A stretch of DNA of 64,000 nucleotides, from the NCBI GenBank assembly GCA_036500205.1, contig DASYCK010000041.1, positions 62,001 to 126,000 of the forward strand, given 5' to 3'. Positions 17,741-25,822 of this stretch are shown here, one piece after another; within the stretch, counting starts at the first letter, position 1; each line of letters begins with the position of its first letter. The notes beneath the pieces are model-generated. The model saw only the letters and a list, made by a program, of their open reading frames with translations, was not told the DNA's origin and did not search any database. The DNA comes from DASYCK01 sp036500205 (lineage in GTDB: Bacteria; Myxococcota_A; Polyangia; Fen-1088). The translations under genes and the position numbers were made by a program.

Positions 17741-19000
17741 ATGGACGGACAGCGTCGATATCTGGCCTTGATCATGGCGGGCGGAAAAGGCTCGCGACTC
17801 TCACCCCTCACGCTCGACCGCGCGAAGCCGGCCGTCCCCTTCGGGGGGCGCTACCGGATCATCGATTTCGTGCTGTCGAACATGGCGAACTCCGGCATTC
17901 GCGCCGTTTACGTCCTGACCCAGTACAAGTCCCAGTCGCTGGCCGAGCACGTGCAGCGGTCGTGGGGCGCGCGGATGGGCTATGACCAGTTCGTGACGGT
18001 CGTGCCGGCGCAGATGCGGATGGGGGAGCAGTGGTACCGCGGCACCGCGGACTCGGTGTTCCAGAACATCCATCTGGTCGAGGAGTTCCGGGCGGACGCC
18101 ATCCTGGTCTTCGGCGCGGATCACATCTACAAGATGAACATCCGGCAGATGATCGAGCACCACCACGCGAAGAACGCGATTGCCACCATCGCCTGCCTGC
18201 CCATCCCGGTGGCGGAGGCCAACCAGTTCGGCATCGTCCAGATCGACGACGAGGGGCGAGTGATCGGCTTTCAGGAGAAGCCCGAGCGCGATCCGGTGAC
18301 CATCCCCGGCGATCCCGAGCACTGCCTGGCCTCGATGGGGAACTACATCTTCCATCCGGGGGCGCTGCTCGACGAGCTGCGCGCCGACGCCGACCTGCGC
18401 GATTCCCGCCACGACTTCGGCGGCGAGATCCTCCCCACCATGCTGAAGACGGGGCGGGTGTTCGCCTACAACTTCGGCCTCAACCGCATCCGCGGTGTGT
18501 CGGACGAGATCGAGAACGCCTACTGGCGGGACGTGGGGACCCTGGACGCCTACTACGAGGCGAACATGGACCTTAAGAACGTCGTTCCCAGCTTGAACCT
18601 CTACAACTGGGACTGGCCCATCATGACGGCGCAGTTTCCCGATCCGCCCGCAAAGCTGGTGTTCGACGAGGACACCCGCCGCGGCATCGCCCTGCAGTCG
18701 ATCCTGTCGGGCGGCTGCATCGTCGCCGGAGGGTTCGTGAAGGATTCGGTGCTGGGGCGCAACGTGTTCGTCGACGCGGGCGCCGAGGTGCGCGACTCGC
18801 TGCTGTTCGACAACGTGTACGTGGGGCGGGGGGCGCGCGTCTCGCGCGCCATCATCGACAAGAACGTGCGTGTCGCCGACGGCGATCAGATCGGGCACGA
18901 TCTGGCGCGCGACAAGCTGCGGTTCACGGTCAGCGAGGGGGGGGTGACGGTGGTCCAGAAAGCCAAGGACACGCTGTTGACGCGTTCGCGAAATTTCTAA
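17741..19000 (+). CDS. glgC: Glucose-1-phosphate adenylyltransferase (ADP-glucose pyrophosphorylase), bacterial type
   Basis: This 419-residue enzyme makes ADP-glucose from ATP and glucose-1-phosphate, the committed step of bacterial glycogen synthesis. The nucleotide-binding start is MAGGKGSRLSPLTLDRAKPA; VFGADHIYKM and FQEKPE are substrate-site motifs. The C-terminal left-handed beta-helix is visible as hexapeptide-like repeats from about residue 315 (SGGCIVAGG, RVSRAIIDKNV). It resembles E. coli GlgC rather than the plant-like copy at 43406. It is followed after 22 bases by a GH57-type gene. Confidence 0.93.
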   Translation: MDGQRRYLALIMAGGKGSRLSPLTLDRAKPAVPFGGRYRIIDFVLSNMANSGIRAVYVLTQYKSQSLAEHVQRSWGARMGYDQFVTVVPAQMRMGEQWYRGTADSVFQNIHLVEEFRADAILVFGADHIYKMNIRQMIEHHHAKNAIATIACLPIPVAEANQFGIVQIDDEGRVIGFQEKPERDPVTIPGDPEHCLASMGNYIFHPGALLDELRADADLRDSRHDFGGEILPTMLKTGRVFAYNFGLNRIRGVSDEIENAYWRDVGTLDAYYEANMDLKNVVPSLNLYNWDWPIMTAQFPDPPAKLVFDEDTRRGIALQSILSGGCIVAGGFVKDSVLGRNVFVDAGAEVRDSLLFDNVYVGRGARVSRAIIDKNVRVADGDQIGHDLARDKLRFTVSEGGVTVVQKAKDTLLTRSRNF

Positions 19001-19022
19001 CGTTCGGTAAGGGGAGGGCGTT

Positions 19023-21224
19023 TTGTCACGATCGATCGCGCTTGTCGTTCACGGCCATTTTTATCAGCCCCCGCGCGAGAACCCCTGGTCCGACGAGCAG
19101 GAAACCGAGCCGAGCGCGGCGCCGTTCCACGACTGGAACGCGCGCATCAACGCCGAGTGCTACCGGGCCAACGCCTACGCGCGCATCCACGATCGCACGG
19201 CCCGCATCGCCTCGATCGAGAACAACTACAGCCGGATGTCGTTCAACTTCGGCCCCACCTTGGCGCGCTGGATCCAGCGCCATGACGGCCGCACGCACGG
19301 ACGGCTGCAGGCGGCGGACGCAGAGCAGCGGAAGCGCCTGGGGGCGGGGGGCGCCATGGCCCAGGCGTACGCGCACCCCATCTTGCCGCTCGCCTCGCCG
19401 CTCGATCGGCGCACCCAGATCGTCTGGGGGCTGAGCGACTTCCGGCGGCGCTTCGGACGCGAGGCGCAGGGGTTCTGGCTGCCCGAGACGGCGGCCTCCA
19501 GCGCCACCTTGGCCACGCTGATCGATCTGGGCGTGCAGTTCACCATCCTGGCGCCCGAGCAGGTGGCGGCGGTGCGCCCCCCCGGCGAGGCGTGGACCAC
19601 CGTCGATCGCGATTCGGTCGATACGGGGCGCGCCTACAAATGGATGCACCCCGACCGGTCCGGCCGGTTCCTGTCGATCGCTGTGTTCGAGGGCCCGCTG
19701 TCGCGGGCGGTGGCGTTCGGCGCCACCACGCACGACGCGGCGGCCTTCGTGGCGGCGATCGAGGCGGCGGCGGCGCGCTCGTCGGTCTCGCCCGATCCCC
19801 TGGTGCTGTGCGCCTCGGACGGCGAGCTGTTCGGTCACCACAAGAAGTTCGCCGACATGAACCTCGCCTTCACGACCTTCGTCGAGGGGCCCAAGCACGG
19901 CATCGCCCCCACGAACCTGGCGGCTTATCTGCAGGCCCACCCCGCCAACTGGGAGATGAAGCTGAGCGAGGGACCCGACGGAAAGGGGAGCGCCTGGAGC
20001 TGCGCCCACGGCGTGGGGCGCTGGTGGAGCGACTGCGGCTGCTCGATGATGGCGCCCGAGCACGGCTGGAACCAGCGCTGGCGGGGGCCGCTGCGGGCCG
20101 CCCTCGACAGCCTGCAGACGGCGTCGGCGAGCTTCTACGAGGACGCGGCGTCGGCGCTGCTGCTCGATCCCTGGGGGGCGCGCGACGCTTACGGCGAGGT
20201 GGTGGACGAGGAGGTGCCGGCGCGCGATGCGCTGCTGGCGACGTTCGGCACCGACGCGCTGGAGGCGGGCGGCGAAGAGGCGCGCCAGCGGGCGCGGCTG
20301 CTGCTGGAGATGCAGCGGGCCACGCTGCTGATGTACGCGAGCTGCGGCTTCTACTTCGACGACATCGCCGGCCTGGAGGCGACGCTGGTGATCCGGCTCT
20401 GCGCCTATGCGGCCGATCTGATGAAAGAAGCGGGGGGCGAGCCACCGCTCGTCGAGATGCTGGATCTCCTGGCGACCGCCAAGAGCAATCAGCCCTCGGG
20501 TGAGACCGGTGCCGACGTGTTCCGGCAGGTGGGGCGCGATCGCATCACCCCCGGGCGCGCCATCGCCACGGTGGCGCTGGCGCGGGTGGCGGCGCCCGAC
20601 GAGCTGCTGGACGCCTCGCCGCCAGGCTGCGCCGTCGACATCATCGAGGGGGCGGTCGAATACCGCGGCGACGACGTGCGCGTGTTCGGCGAGGCCCGGG
20701 TGACCATCCTGCGCACCGGCGTGGCGCGGGTGGTGGACTTCCAGGCGCAGTGGGATCCCAAGCAGGGCTTCCACTGCCTGGCGGACGGGGTGCCCGTACC
20801 CATCGAGGAGCTGCCGCGTGAAGATCGACACCGGCTGCTGCCGTTGTTGCTGCCACGGCTGGCGGCGCAAGACGATCCGCTGCGCGCCGCCCAGTTCGCG
20901 CTGGCGCTGGGGAAGGGCGTCACCGGAACGGGGGCGGGGACCGATCCTGCCGACGCCGCGATTCTCACCGTCTACGGACAGCTTCTGATCGGCCTGCTCG
21001 ACGGCGGGCGCATCTCGGCGGCGCTCGTGGACGTGGCGCTGCAGCTGCTCGATGCGGCCGGACCGGCGCTGGCGGGGGGGACGCTGGCGCGCAACGTGGT
21101 CGAGGAGCGGGTCGCCGAGCTGCTGGCGGCGGCCTCGCGCCCCGGTCATCTCGATCGCCTCGCTTCGCGGCTGGGCTTCGCGGTCGGCGCGCCGGTGGAA
21201 TCGGTCGTCCCCGCCGCCGAGTGA
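19023..21224 (+). CDS. Glycoside hydrolase family 57 / DUF3536 protein
   Basis: This 733-residue protein starts with TTG at 19023, six bases after a purine-rich ribosome site (GGGGAGGG). The N-terminal GH57-like barrel is marked by HGHFYQPPRENPW, IENNYSRMSFNFGPTLA and GFWLPETAASSAT, and FGHHKKFADM lies near residue 280. DUF3536 follows. GH57 enzymes act on alpha-1,4 or alpha-1,6 glucans, and its place 22 bases behind glgC suggests processing of the same polymer. Neither glgA nor a classical GH13 glgB is in the window, so a branching or debranching role is possible but unproven. Confidence 0.85.
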   Translation: MSRSIALVVHGHFYQPPRENPWSDEQETEPSAAPFHDWNARINAECYRANAYARIHDRTARIASIENNYSRMSFNFGPTLARWIQRHDGRTHGRLQAADAEQRKRLGAGGAMAQAYAHPILPLASPLDRRTQIVWGLSDFRRRFGREAQGFWLPETAASSATLATLIDLGVQFTILAPEQVAAVRPPGEAWTTVDRDSVDTGRAYKWMHPDRSGRFLSIAVFEGPLSRAVAFGATTHDAAAFVAAIEAAAARSSVSPDPLVLCASDGELFGHHKKFADMNLAFTTFVEGPKHGIAPTNLAAYLQAHPANWEMKLSEGPDGKGSAWSCAHGVGRWWSDCGCSMMAPEHGWNQRWRGPLRAALDSLQTASASFYEDAASALLLDPWGARDAYGEVVDEEVPARDALLATFGTDALEAGGEEARQRARLLLEMQRATLLMYASCGFYFDDIAGLEATLVIRLCAYAADLMKEAGGEPPLVEMLDLLATAKSNQPSGETGADVFRQVGRDRITPGRAIATVALARVAAPDELLDASPPGCAVDIIEGAVEYRGDDVRVFGEARVTILRTGVARVVDFQAQWDPKQGFHCLADGVPVPIEELPREDRHRLLPLLLPRLAAQDDPLRAAQFALALGKGVTGTGAGTDPADAAILTVYGQLLIGLLDGGRISAALVDVALQLLDAAGPALAGGTLARNVVEERVAELLAAASRPGHLDRLASRLGFAVGAPVESVVPAAE

Positions 21225-21250
21225 CCTCTCCCTGCCCGAGAGGGGGATTG
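21225..21250 (+). terminator. Possible weak terminator hairpin
   Basis: CCTCTC (21225-21230) pairs with GAGAGG (21238-21243) around a seven-base loop immediately after the GH57 stop. No T tract follows. It could equally be one of the palindromic intergenic elements seen at 46051. Confidence 0.3.
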
Positions 21251-21310
21251 CTCCGCGCCTTTTCGCACCTAAGTTGGGCCGACGGTCCTCGCGGGCCGGG
21301 GAGGTTCTTC

Positions 21311-21574
21311 ATGTCGAAGGTCAAGGCACATGGTCAAAACGACCAGGGAGCGGGCAAGCAAGCGGACGGCTCCGGCGAGGGCGATCGCGACGCCGATCGA
21401 CGCTACCGCGAGGCGACGGAGCGGTTCGTGGCGCAAGGTGAAGGAAAGGTCGCCTCGGCGACCGCGGAGGCGGTGCGTGCCGTCGAGGACGAGAGCGAAG
21501 GAGAAGAGCTGAGGCGCGCCGAAGAGCTGGGGCGGGCCCGCGCCAAGGAACACGACCCGGAGCTTCGAAAATAG
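21311..21574 (+). CDS. Small charged hypothetical protein
   Basis: This encodes 87 residues from an ATG with GGGGAGG about six bases upstream, which decides the start over an in-frame ATG at 21221. It is strongly charged and helical with no signal peptide. The centre, RYREATERFVAQGEGKVASA, resembles short stress-associated hypothetical proteins in many proteobacteria; the tail is ELGRARAKEHDPELRK. It is probably soluble and partly disordered. Function unknown. Confidence 0.7.
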   Translation: MSKVKAHGQNDQGAGKQADGSGEGDRDADRRYREATERFVAQGEGKVASATAEAVRAVEDESEGEELRRAEELGRARAKEHDPELRK

Positions 21575-21594
21575 AGCCGGCGGTTCGTTCGCTG

Positions 21595-22731
21595 ATGAGA
21601 GGGCGGCGGGGCAACAGGATGGTCCTGACCATCGCCGCCGTGCTGGCCGGCGCGTCAGGCCACGCGCGCGCGGCGACGACGGCCTTGCAGGACCGCGCGC
21701 CCGGCGCGCTGGCCGAGGAGCGCGACAGGTTGATGGAGGCGGAGTGGAAAGAGGTGATCGTCAAGACGCGGAAGCAGGGGGCCGAGGTGACCGCCGCCGT
21801 GAAGCTGGTGGCACCCAACCTGCGGCTGTTTCACGCCGCGCCCCCGCCCGAGACCGAAAAGGCTCAGGGCGCCGGGCCCACGAGCACGGTCACGAAGGCT
21901 TCGCCGCCGGCGGTCATCGATCTGGCCGTCGAGCTTCGCAAGATCACGCCGCTCGAGGTCGATCACATCGACATCCTCGACGGGCAGGTCGCCTTCATCG
22001 ACACCAGCCGCAAGGAACGCCCCGAGCTGTGGCTGCACGATCTCCAGCTGTCGGTCGAGAACCTGACCACGCGTGTCCATCTCACCGAAGGGAGGCCGGT
22101 GTTGCTGACGGCGACGGGGACGCTGGCGAACAGCGGGGCGTTGTCGATCTTCATCACCGCCGATCCGTTCGAGAAGGGCCTGACGTTCTCGGGCCGTATT
22201 TCGCTGGTGGGGCTGCAAACCTCGGAGCTCTACAAGTTCATCGAGCCGACCACCAAGCTGCAGGCTCCCCACGGCACGGTGGACCTGTTCGTCGAGTTCG
22301 ACTGTCGCAACGGCGCGCTGACCGGCGGGGTGAAGCCGGTCCTGAAGAACGTCGAGATTCGCCCCGACGGCAACCATCCCTGGACCGTGCTCAAGGCGTG
22401 GGCGACTGATCTGGCGATCCGGATCTTCTCCGATCGGGTGCAGCAGCGAAACGCGGTGGCGACGATGCTTCCCATCAAGGGGACGCTCACCGGCCCCGAC
22501 GTGCAGCTGTGGCCGGCCATCTTCGGGGTGATGCGCAACGCCTTCGTCGAGGGGTTGACCTCCGGCTACGCCTTCCTGCCACCCGCCACGGAGAAGGAGA
22601 AGCAGGGTGTGGTCAAGCAGGGGATCGACGCGTTGACCGGCTCGGCGCCGCCCAAGGCCCAGCCCACGGCGACCCCCGATCACGTACCGCCGACACCGTC
22701 CACGGCTCGACCGGCGCCCACCACGCCATGA
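21595..22731 (+). CDS. DUF748 / AsmA-like envelope protein
   Basis: This 378-residue protein has a basic N-terminus and a signal peptide (MVLTIAAVLAGASGHARA). The body matches DUF748, an AsmA/TamB-related beta-rich fold: ITPLEVDHIDILDGQVAFID and DLQLSVENLTTR, then FSGRISLVGLQTSELYKFI. AsmA-like proteins form lipid-conducting grooves in the periplasm or affect outer-membrane assembly. A Pro/Thr-rich tail ends the protein. The next gene overlaps by ATGA, and a larger AsmA-like protein is convergent downstream. Confidence 0.78.
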   Translation: MRGRRGNRMVLTIAAVLAGASGHARAATTALQDRAPGALAEERDRLMEAEWKEVIVKTRKQGAEVTAAVKLVAPNLRLFHAAPPPETEKAQGAGPTSTVTKASPPAVIDLAVELRKITPLEVDHIDILDGQVAFIDTSRKERPELWLHDLQLSVENLTTRVHLTEGRPVLLTATGTLANSGALSIFITADPFEKGLTFSGRISLVGLQTSELYKFIEPTTKLQAPHGTVDLFVEFDCRNGALTGGVKPVLKNVEIRPDGNHPWTVLKAWATDLAIRIFSDRVQQRNAVATMLPIKGTLTGPDVQLWPAIFGVMRNAFVEGLTSGYAFLPPATEKEKQGVVKQGIDALTGSAPPKAQPTATPDHVPPTPSTARPAPTTP

Positions 22732-23159
22732 GCTGGACCTCGATGCACCGGCTCTCCCGTTCGTTCGCCGTCATCGCGCTGATGTGCGCCGCGAACGGCT
22801 GTGCTCACTCGCACGCGGCGCCGCCAGCGTCGACCGTCCCCGCCACCAAACCGGATCACGAACATGCCGCCGAGACCGGCATTTCCATATCCAGCACGCC
22901 GCAGGGGCTGATGCAGCCCGGTGCCGAGAAGCTGCTTCAGGAACGGTTGCGTGACAGGGGGCTGTTGCGCCAGGAGCAGTGTAACGGCCAGCTCGATACG
23001 CCCACCAGGGCTGCCCTGCGGGAGTTTCAGAAGAGCGAGGGGCTGCCCACCACGGGCCTGCCCAGCTACGAGACGGTCGACCATCTGGGGCTCGACCTCG
23101 ACGTGGTCTTTCATACCACCGCGCATCCGCGCGCTCCGGTCCGGCCCGCCACCGACTGA
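22728..23159 (+). CDS. Peptidoglycan-binding-domain lipoprotein
   Basis: This encodes 143 residues, its ATG overlapping the DUF748 stop. The N-terminal signal ends AANGC, a plausible lipobox, followed by a short Ala/Pro linker. Residues about 60-125 resemble the three-helix PG_binding_1 fold: EKLLQERLRDRGLL, CNGQLDTPTRAALREFQ and GLPTTGLPSYETV. It probably tethers an envelope activity to the cell wall. Coupling to a DUF748 gene suggests a joint role at the envelope. A second ATG at 22743 is an alternative start. Confidence 0.78.
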   Translation: MSWTSMHRLSRSFAVIALMCAANGCAHSHAAPPASTVPATKPDHEHAAETGISISSTPQGLMQPGAEKLLQERLRDRGLLRQEQCNGQLDTPTRAALREFQKSEGLPTTGLPSYETVDHLGLDLDVVFHTTAHPRAPVRPATD

Positions 23160-23163
23160 GCGA

Positions 23164-25626
23164 TCACGGCCGTGCCGCCGCCCTGGAAGAGCGGGGCGGG
23201 GGCGGCTCGGCGGCGGTGGCGATCAGCTTGCCGTTCTTCCAGCGCACGTCGCCGATGAATTGCGGATCGGCGAGCGTTCCCGCGAGCCGCGCGTCGGCGT
23301 TGACCTGCCCCGCGACGGTCTGCAGCCGGTCGCTGAATTGCGAGATCCAGGCCACGTCGAGGTTCTTCGCGACCACCTTCCCGCGGACGGGGAGCTTGGC
23401 CACGACGATCCCGCGCGTGATCCCGGGATAAGACAGGTCGACCCGAGAGTCGGCGTCCACGTCGACCGTACCCCCTTCGGTCGCCGAGAACACGAGCTTC
23501 AGCTTCGCCAGCCGCTCGGCGTAGGTCAGTCGCACCCGCACGTTGCCGACGTCCACCTTGGGGGGCGCTTTCGCGCTGACCGCGGGCGGCGTGGCGACTT
23601 GCAGATCTTTTCCGGTCACGGTGGCGTCGACCGTCGGGCTCTGGGCGCTGCCGGCGAGACGCAGCTTGATGGCGACATGTCCGTCGCCCCGCACGGGATG
23701 CGCCGCCACCGCGCGCAGCGCCTCCCCGACGTTCAGGCGCGCGACGTCGACCCGCACATCGACCGGGGCGTCGGTCGCACCGGGATCCGCGGGCAGCTTG
23801 AACTTTGCATCGAGGTCGAGGAAGGGGGCCCCCACACCCAAGGTGCCGTCCACCCGCTGATCAGCCAAGGTGACGTTGGCGGTGATGCCCAGCTTCGAAA
23901 AGCCCTGAACCCGTCCCTGCTCCAGCCGCAGCGCCGCCACGGCCCGCGGGTTGTCGATCGCGCCCGACACGCGCACGTCCAGCCCGAGCAAGCCGCCCAG
24001 CCGCAACGAGGGGTTGACCGCCCAGGCTGGCAGCCGCTCCAGGCGAAGCTTCGCCAGCGCGAGATGCGCCGTGACCGCGTGGCCGACCTTTTCGCCGTCG
24101 AGCGCGATCGATTGTTCCTGCGACACCAGGCTGAAATTTTCGAGCGAGAGGGCGTCTCCCCCGAAGCGCAGCCGCGCCGACGTGTCGGACGTCCACTCCG
24201 TCCCGGGAAAGGCCAGCGACATGCGGAGGGTCAATCCCTGATTGTCGTCGTCCAGCCGCGCCTGTAGGCCGAGGCGCGATGCTTGCGGACCGGCCAGCTT
24301 CACATCGGCGGTGACATTTCGTTGCTTCCAGGCCGCGGTGATGTCGATGCCATGGAACGGCGTCGTGCCCGCGCGAAGCGAGGCCACGGTCAGCGCCAGG
24401 GTCGCGTCTTCGGGCTGGGCGGCCAGGCGCGCCGCGTGCGCCTGAACGGCGACACCATTCACGACGGTCTCGCCGACCCGAAGCTCAGGGATCAGTCCCT
24501 TGAGGAGCCCATTCCACGACGCGGGCGCGCCCGCCATCGGTCCGCCCACCGATAGATCGACGGTCCCGCTTCCGCCGAGCGGCGGCAGCTCGCCTCCGGT
24601 CAGCGCGCGCACGGCGGCGCCGGTCGCGGTCAGATCGCGCAACGCCAGGCGCGCCGTGAAGTCGAAGCGGCGCGCCGGCCCATTCTCGGTTCCCTCGGCC
24701 CCACCCCCCTTGCCGGTCAGCTCGACGCCTGGAATGTCGATCAGCAGATCGAGCTTCGGGATGGCGCCGGGATGCGCCTCTCCTTCGATGCGCATCGGTC
24801 CCCATTCGTGCCCCGCGAGCGCGAGGCGCGGGAGCACCATGTTGACACCGGCGTCGCCCCCGGCCAGATGCTGGGTGTCGACGTTCGCCCGCGCCGCCAG
24901 GGCGCCGCCGAGCAGGTTGCCGTCGGCCCGGAGGCGGACCAACGTGCCGCGCACGTGCGCGTCCACGTTCAGACGGAGCGGGCCGGTCGGGGCCTGCACG
25001 CTCTGTCCGTCCAGGCCGATCGTCAGGTCGAGATTGCCGTTGCCGGTCGCATAGCGGGCACTGACGAGGAGCCGCAGATCCGCGAGGTGCAGCTTCGTAT
25101 CGGGGTTCGCCGCACCGCCCGCGAAGAACGTGATCGAGCCGCCCGCGAGGCGAAACCGGTCGAGCCGGATCACCCAACCGTCCTCGGTCGTCTTGGCGTG
25201 CGGCGCCTTTGGTGGGCTCTTCTTGCGGGCCGCCGTGGCCCGAGAAAGATTGAGGCCGGCCGCGCCCGACACGAGGTCGAGGTTGGGGGTGTCGATGGCG
25301 ACATCGGTGACGCGCACCTCTTTGCGCAGCAGCCGCCCCAGCGACACGTCGACCTCGGCCCGGGCCACGTGTGCGACGACGCCCCCCTCGGGATCGCGCA
25401 GCATCACGTTGAAGACGATGACCTGATTGCCTTTGAAGGACAGCCGCTCGATCTCGAGGTGGCCCTCGATCTGGTTGTTGACCCGACTCACCAGGATGCG
25501 ACGCAACCGCTCGCCGCCCCAGCTCGTTCTCAGCGCCGTGAGGGCTCCCCCGATCAAAAGAGCCACGCTGGCCAGCACGATTCCCAGGACCTTCAGGGCG
25601 ATTGTCGTTCGCTTTCCCATCCGCAT
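23164..25626 (-). CDS. AsmA/TamB-like intermembrane protein
   Basis: This is an 820-residue protein with one N-terminal membrane helix (VLGIVLASVALLIGGALTAL) and a long periplasmic beta-rich body. The opening region (RRILVSRVNNQIEGHLEIER) and repeating strand patterns are typical of the AsmA/TamB/YhdP superfamily, whose members bridge the two membranes and help move phospholipids or assemble surface proteins. Its stop is five bases from that of the peptidoglycan-binding lipoprotein (convergent). ATG at 25626 or 25620 could be used. About 200 bases of non-coding sequence lie upstream. Confidence 0.8.
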   Translation of the reverse strand: MRMGKRTTIALKVLGIVLASVALLIGGALTALRTSWGGERLRRILVSRVNNQIEGHLEIERLSFKGNQVIVFNVMLRDPEGGVVAHVARAEVDVSLGRLLRKEVRVTDVAIDTPNLDLVSGAAGLNLSRATAARKKSPPKAPHAKTTEDGWVIRLDRFRLAGGSITFFAGGAANPDTKLHLADLRLLVSARYATGNGNLDLTIGLDGQSVQAPTGPLRLNVDAHVRGTLVRLRADGNLLGGALAARANVDTQHLAGGDAGVNMVLPRLALAGHEWGPMRIEGEAHPGAIPKLDLLIDIPGVELTGKGGGAEGTENGPARRFDFTARLALRDLTATGAAVRALTGGELPPLGGSGTVDLSVGGPMAGAPASWNGLLKGLIPELRVGETVVNGVAVQAHAARLAAQPEDATLALTVASLRAGTTPFHGIDITAAWKQRNVTADVKLAGPQASRLGLQARLDDDNQGLTLRMSLAFPGTEWTSDTSARLRFGGDALSLENFSLVSQEQSIALDGEKVGHAVTAHLALAKLRLERLPAWAVNPSLRLGGLLGLDVRVSGAIDNPRAVAALRLEQGRVQGFSKLGITANVTLADQRVDGTLGVGAPFLDLDAKFKLPADPGATDAPVDVRVDVARLNVGEALRAVAAHPVRGDGHVAIKLRLAGSAQSPTVDATVTGKDLQVATPPAVSAKAPPKVDVGNVRVRLTYAERLAKLKLVFSATEGGTVDVDADSRVDLSYPGITRGIVVAKLPVRGKVVAKNLDVAWISQFSDRLQTVAGQVNADARLAGTLADPQFIGDVRWKNGKLIATAAEPPPPRSSRAAARP

Positions 25627-25745
25627 CGTCCGTGCTCATGCAAGTTTCGATCGCGTCCGAACGCCATGTTTTCGGCGGAATTTTGGTCACCCGGCGCGCG
25701 CACACGCCTGCGCGCCGTTTCGGGACGCGCTCGCCAGCTCCCGGT

Positions 25746-25773
25746 GACGTTACCGAACCGTCCCGGACGTTAC
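25746..25773. repeat. Direct repeat GACGTTAC x2, 20-base period
   Basis: GACGTTAC occurs at 25746-25753 and 25766-25773, exactly two helical turns apart, about 120-150 bases upstream of the AsmA-like gene. Such spacing suits a dimeric regulator. The rest of the 196-base spacer shows nothing clear. Confidence 0.3.
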
Positions 25774-25822
25774 TGGCCCCGGACCGCGCGGGGCGAGGGA
25801 GACGCTCTTCGTCGCGGCGCCG

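Noticed and set aside
19026..21149. A 707-codon open frame antisense to the GH57 gene
   Set aside because: It has no family match and biased composition, while the plus strand has clear GH57 motifs.
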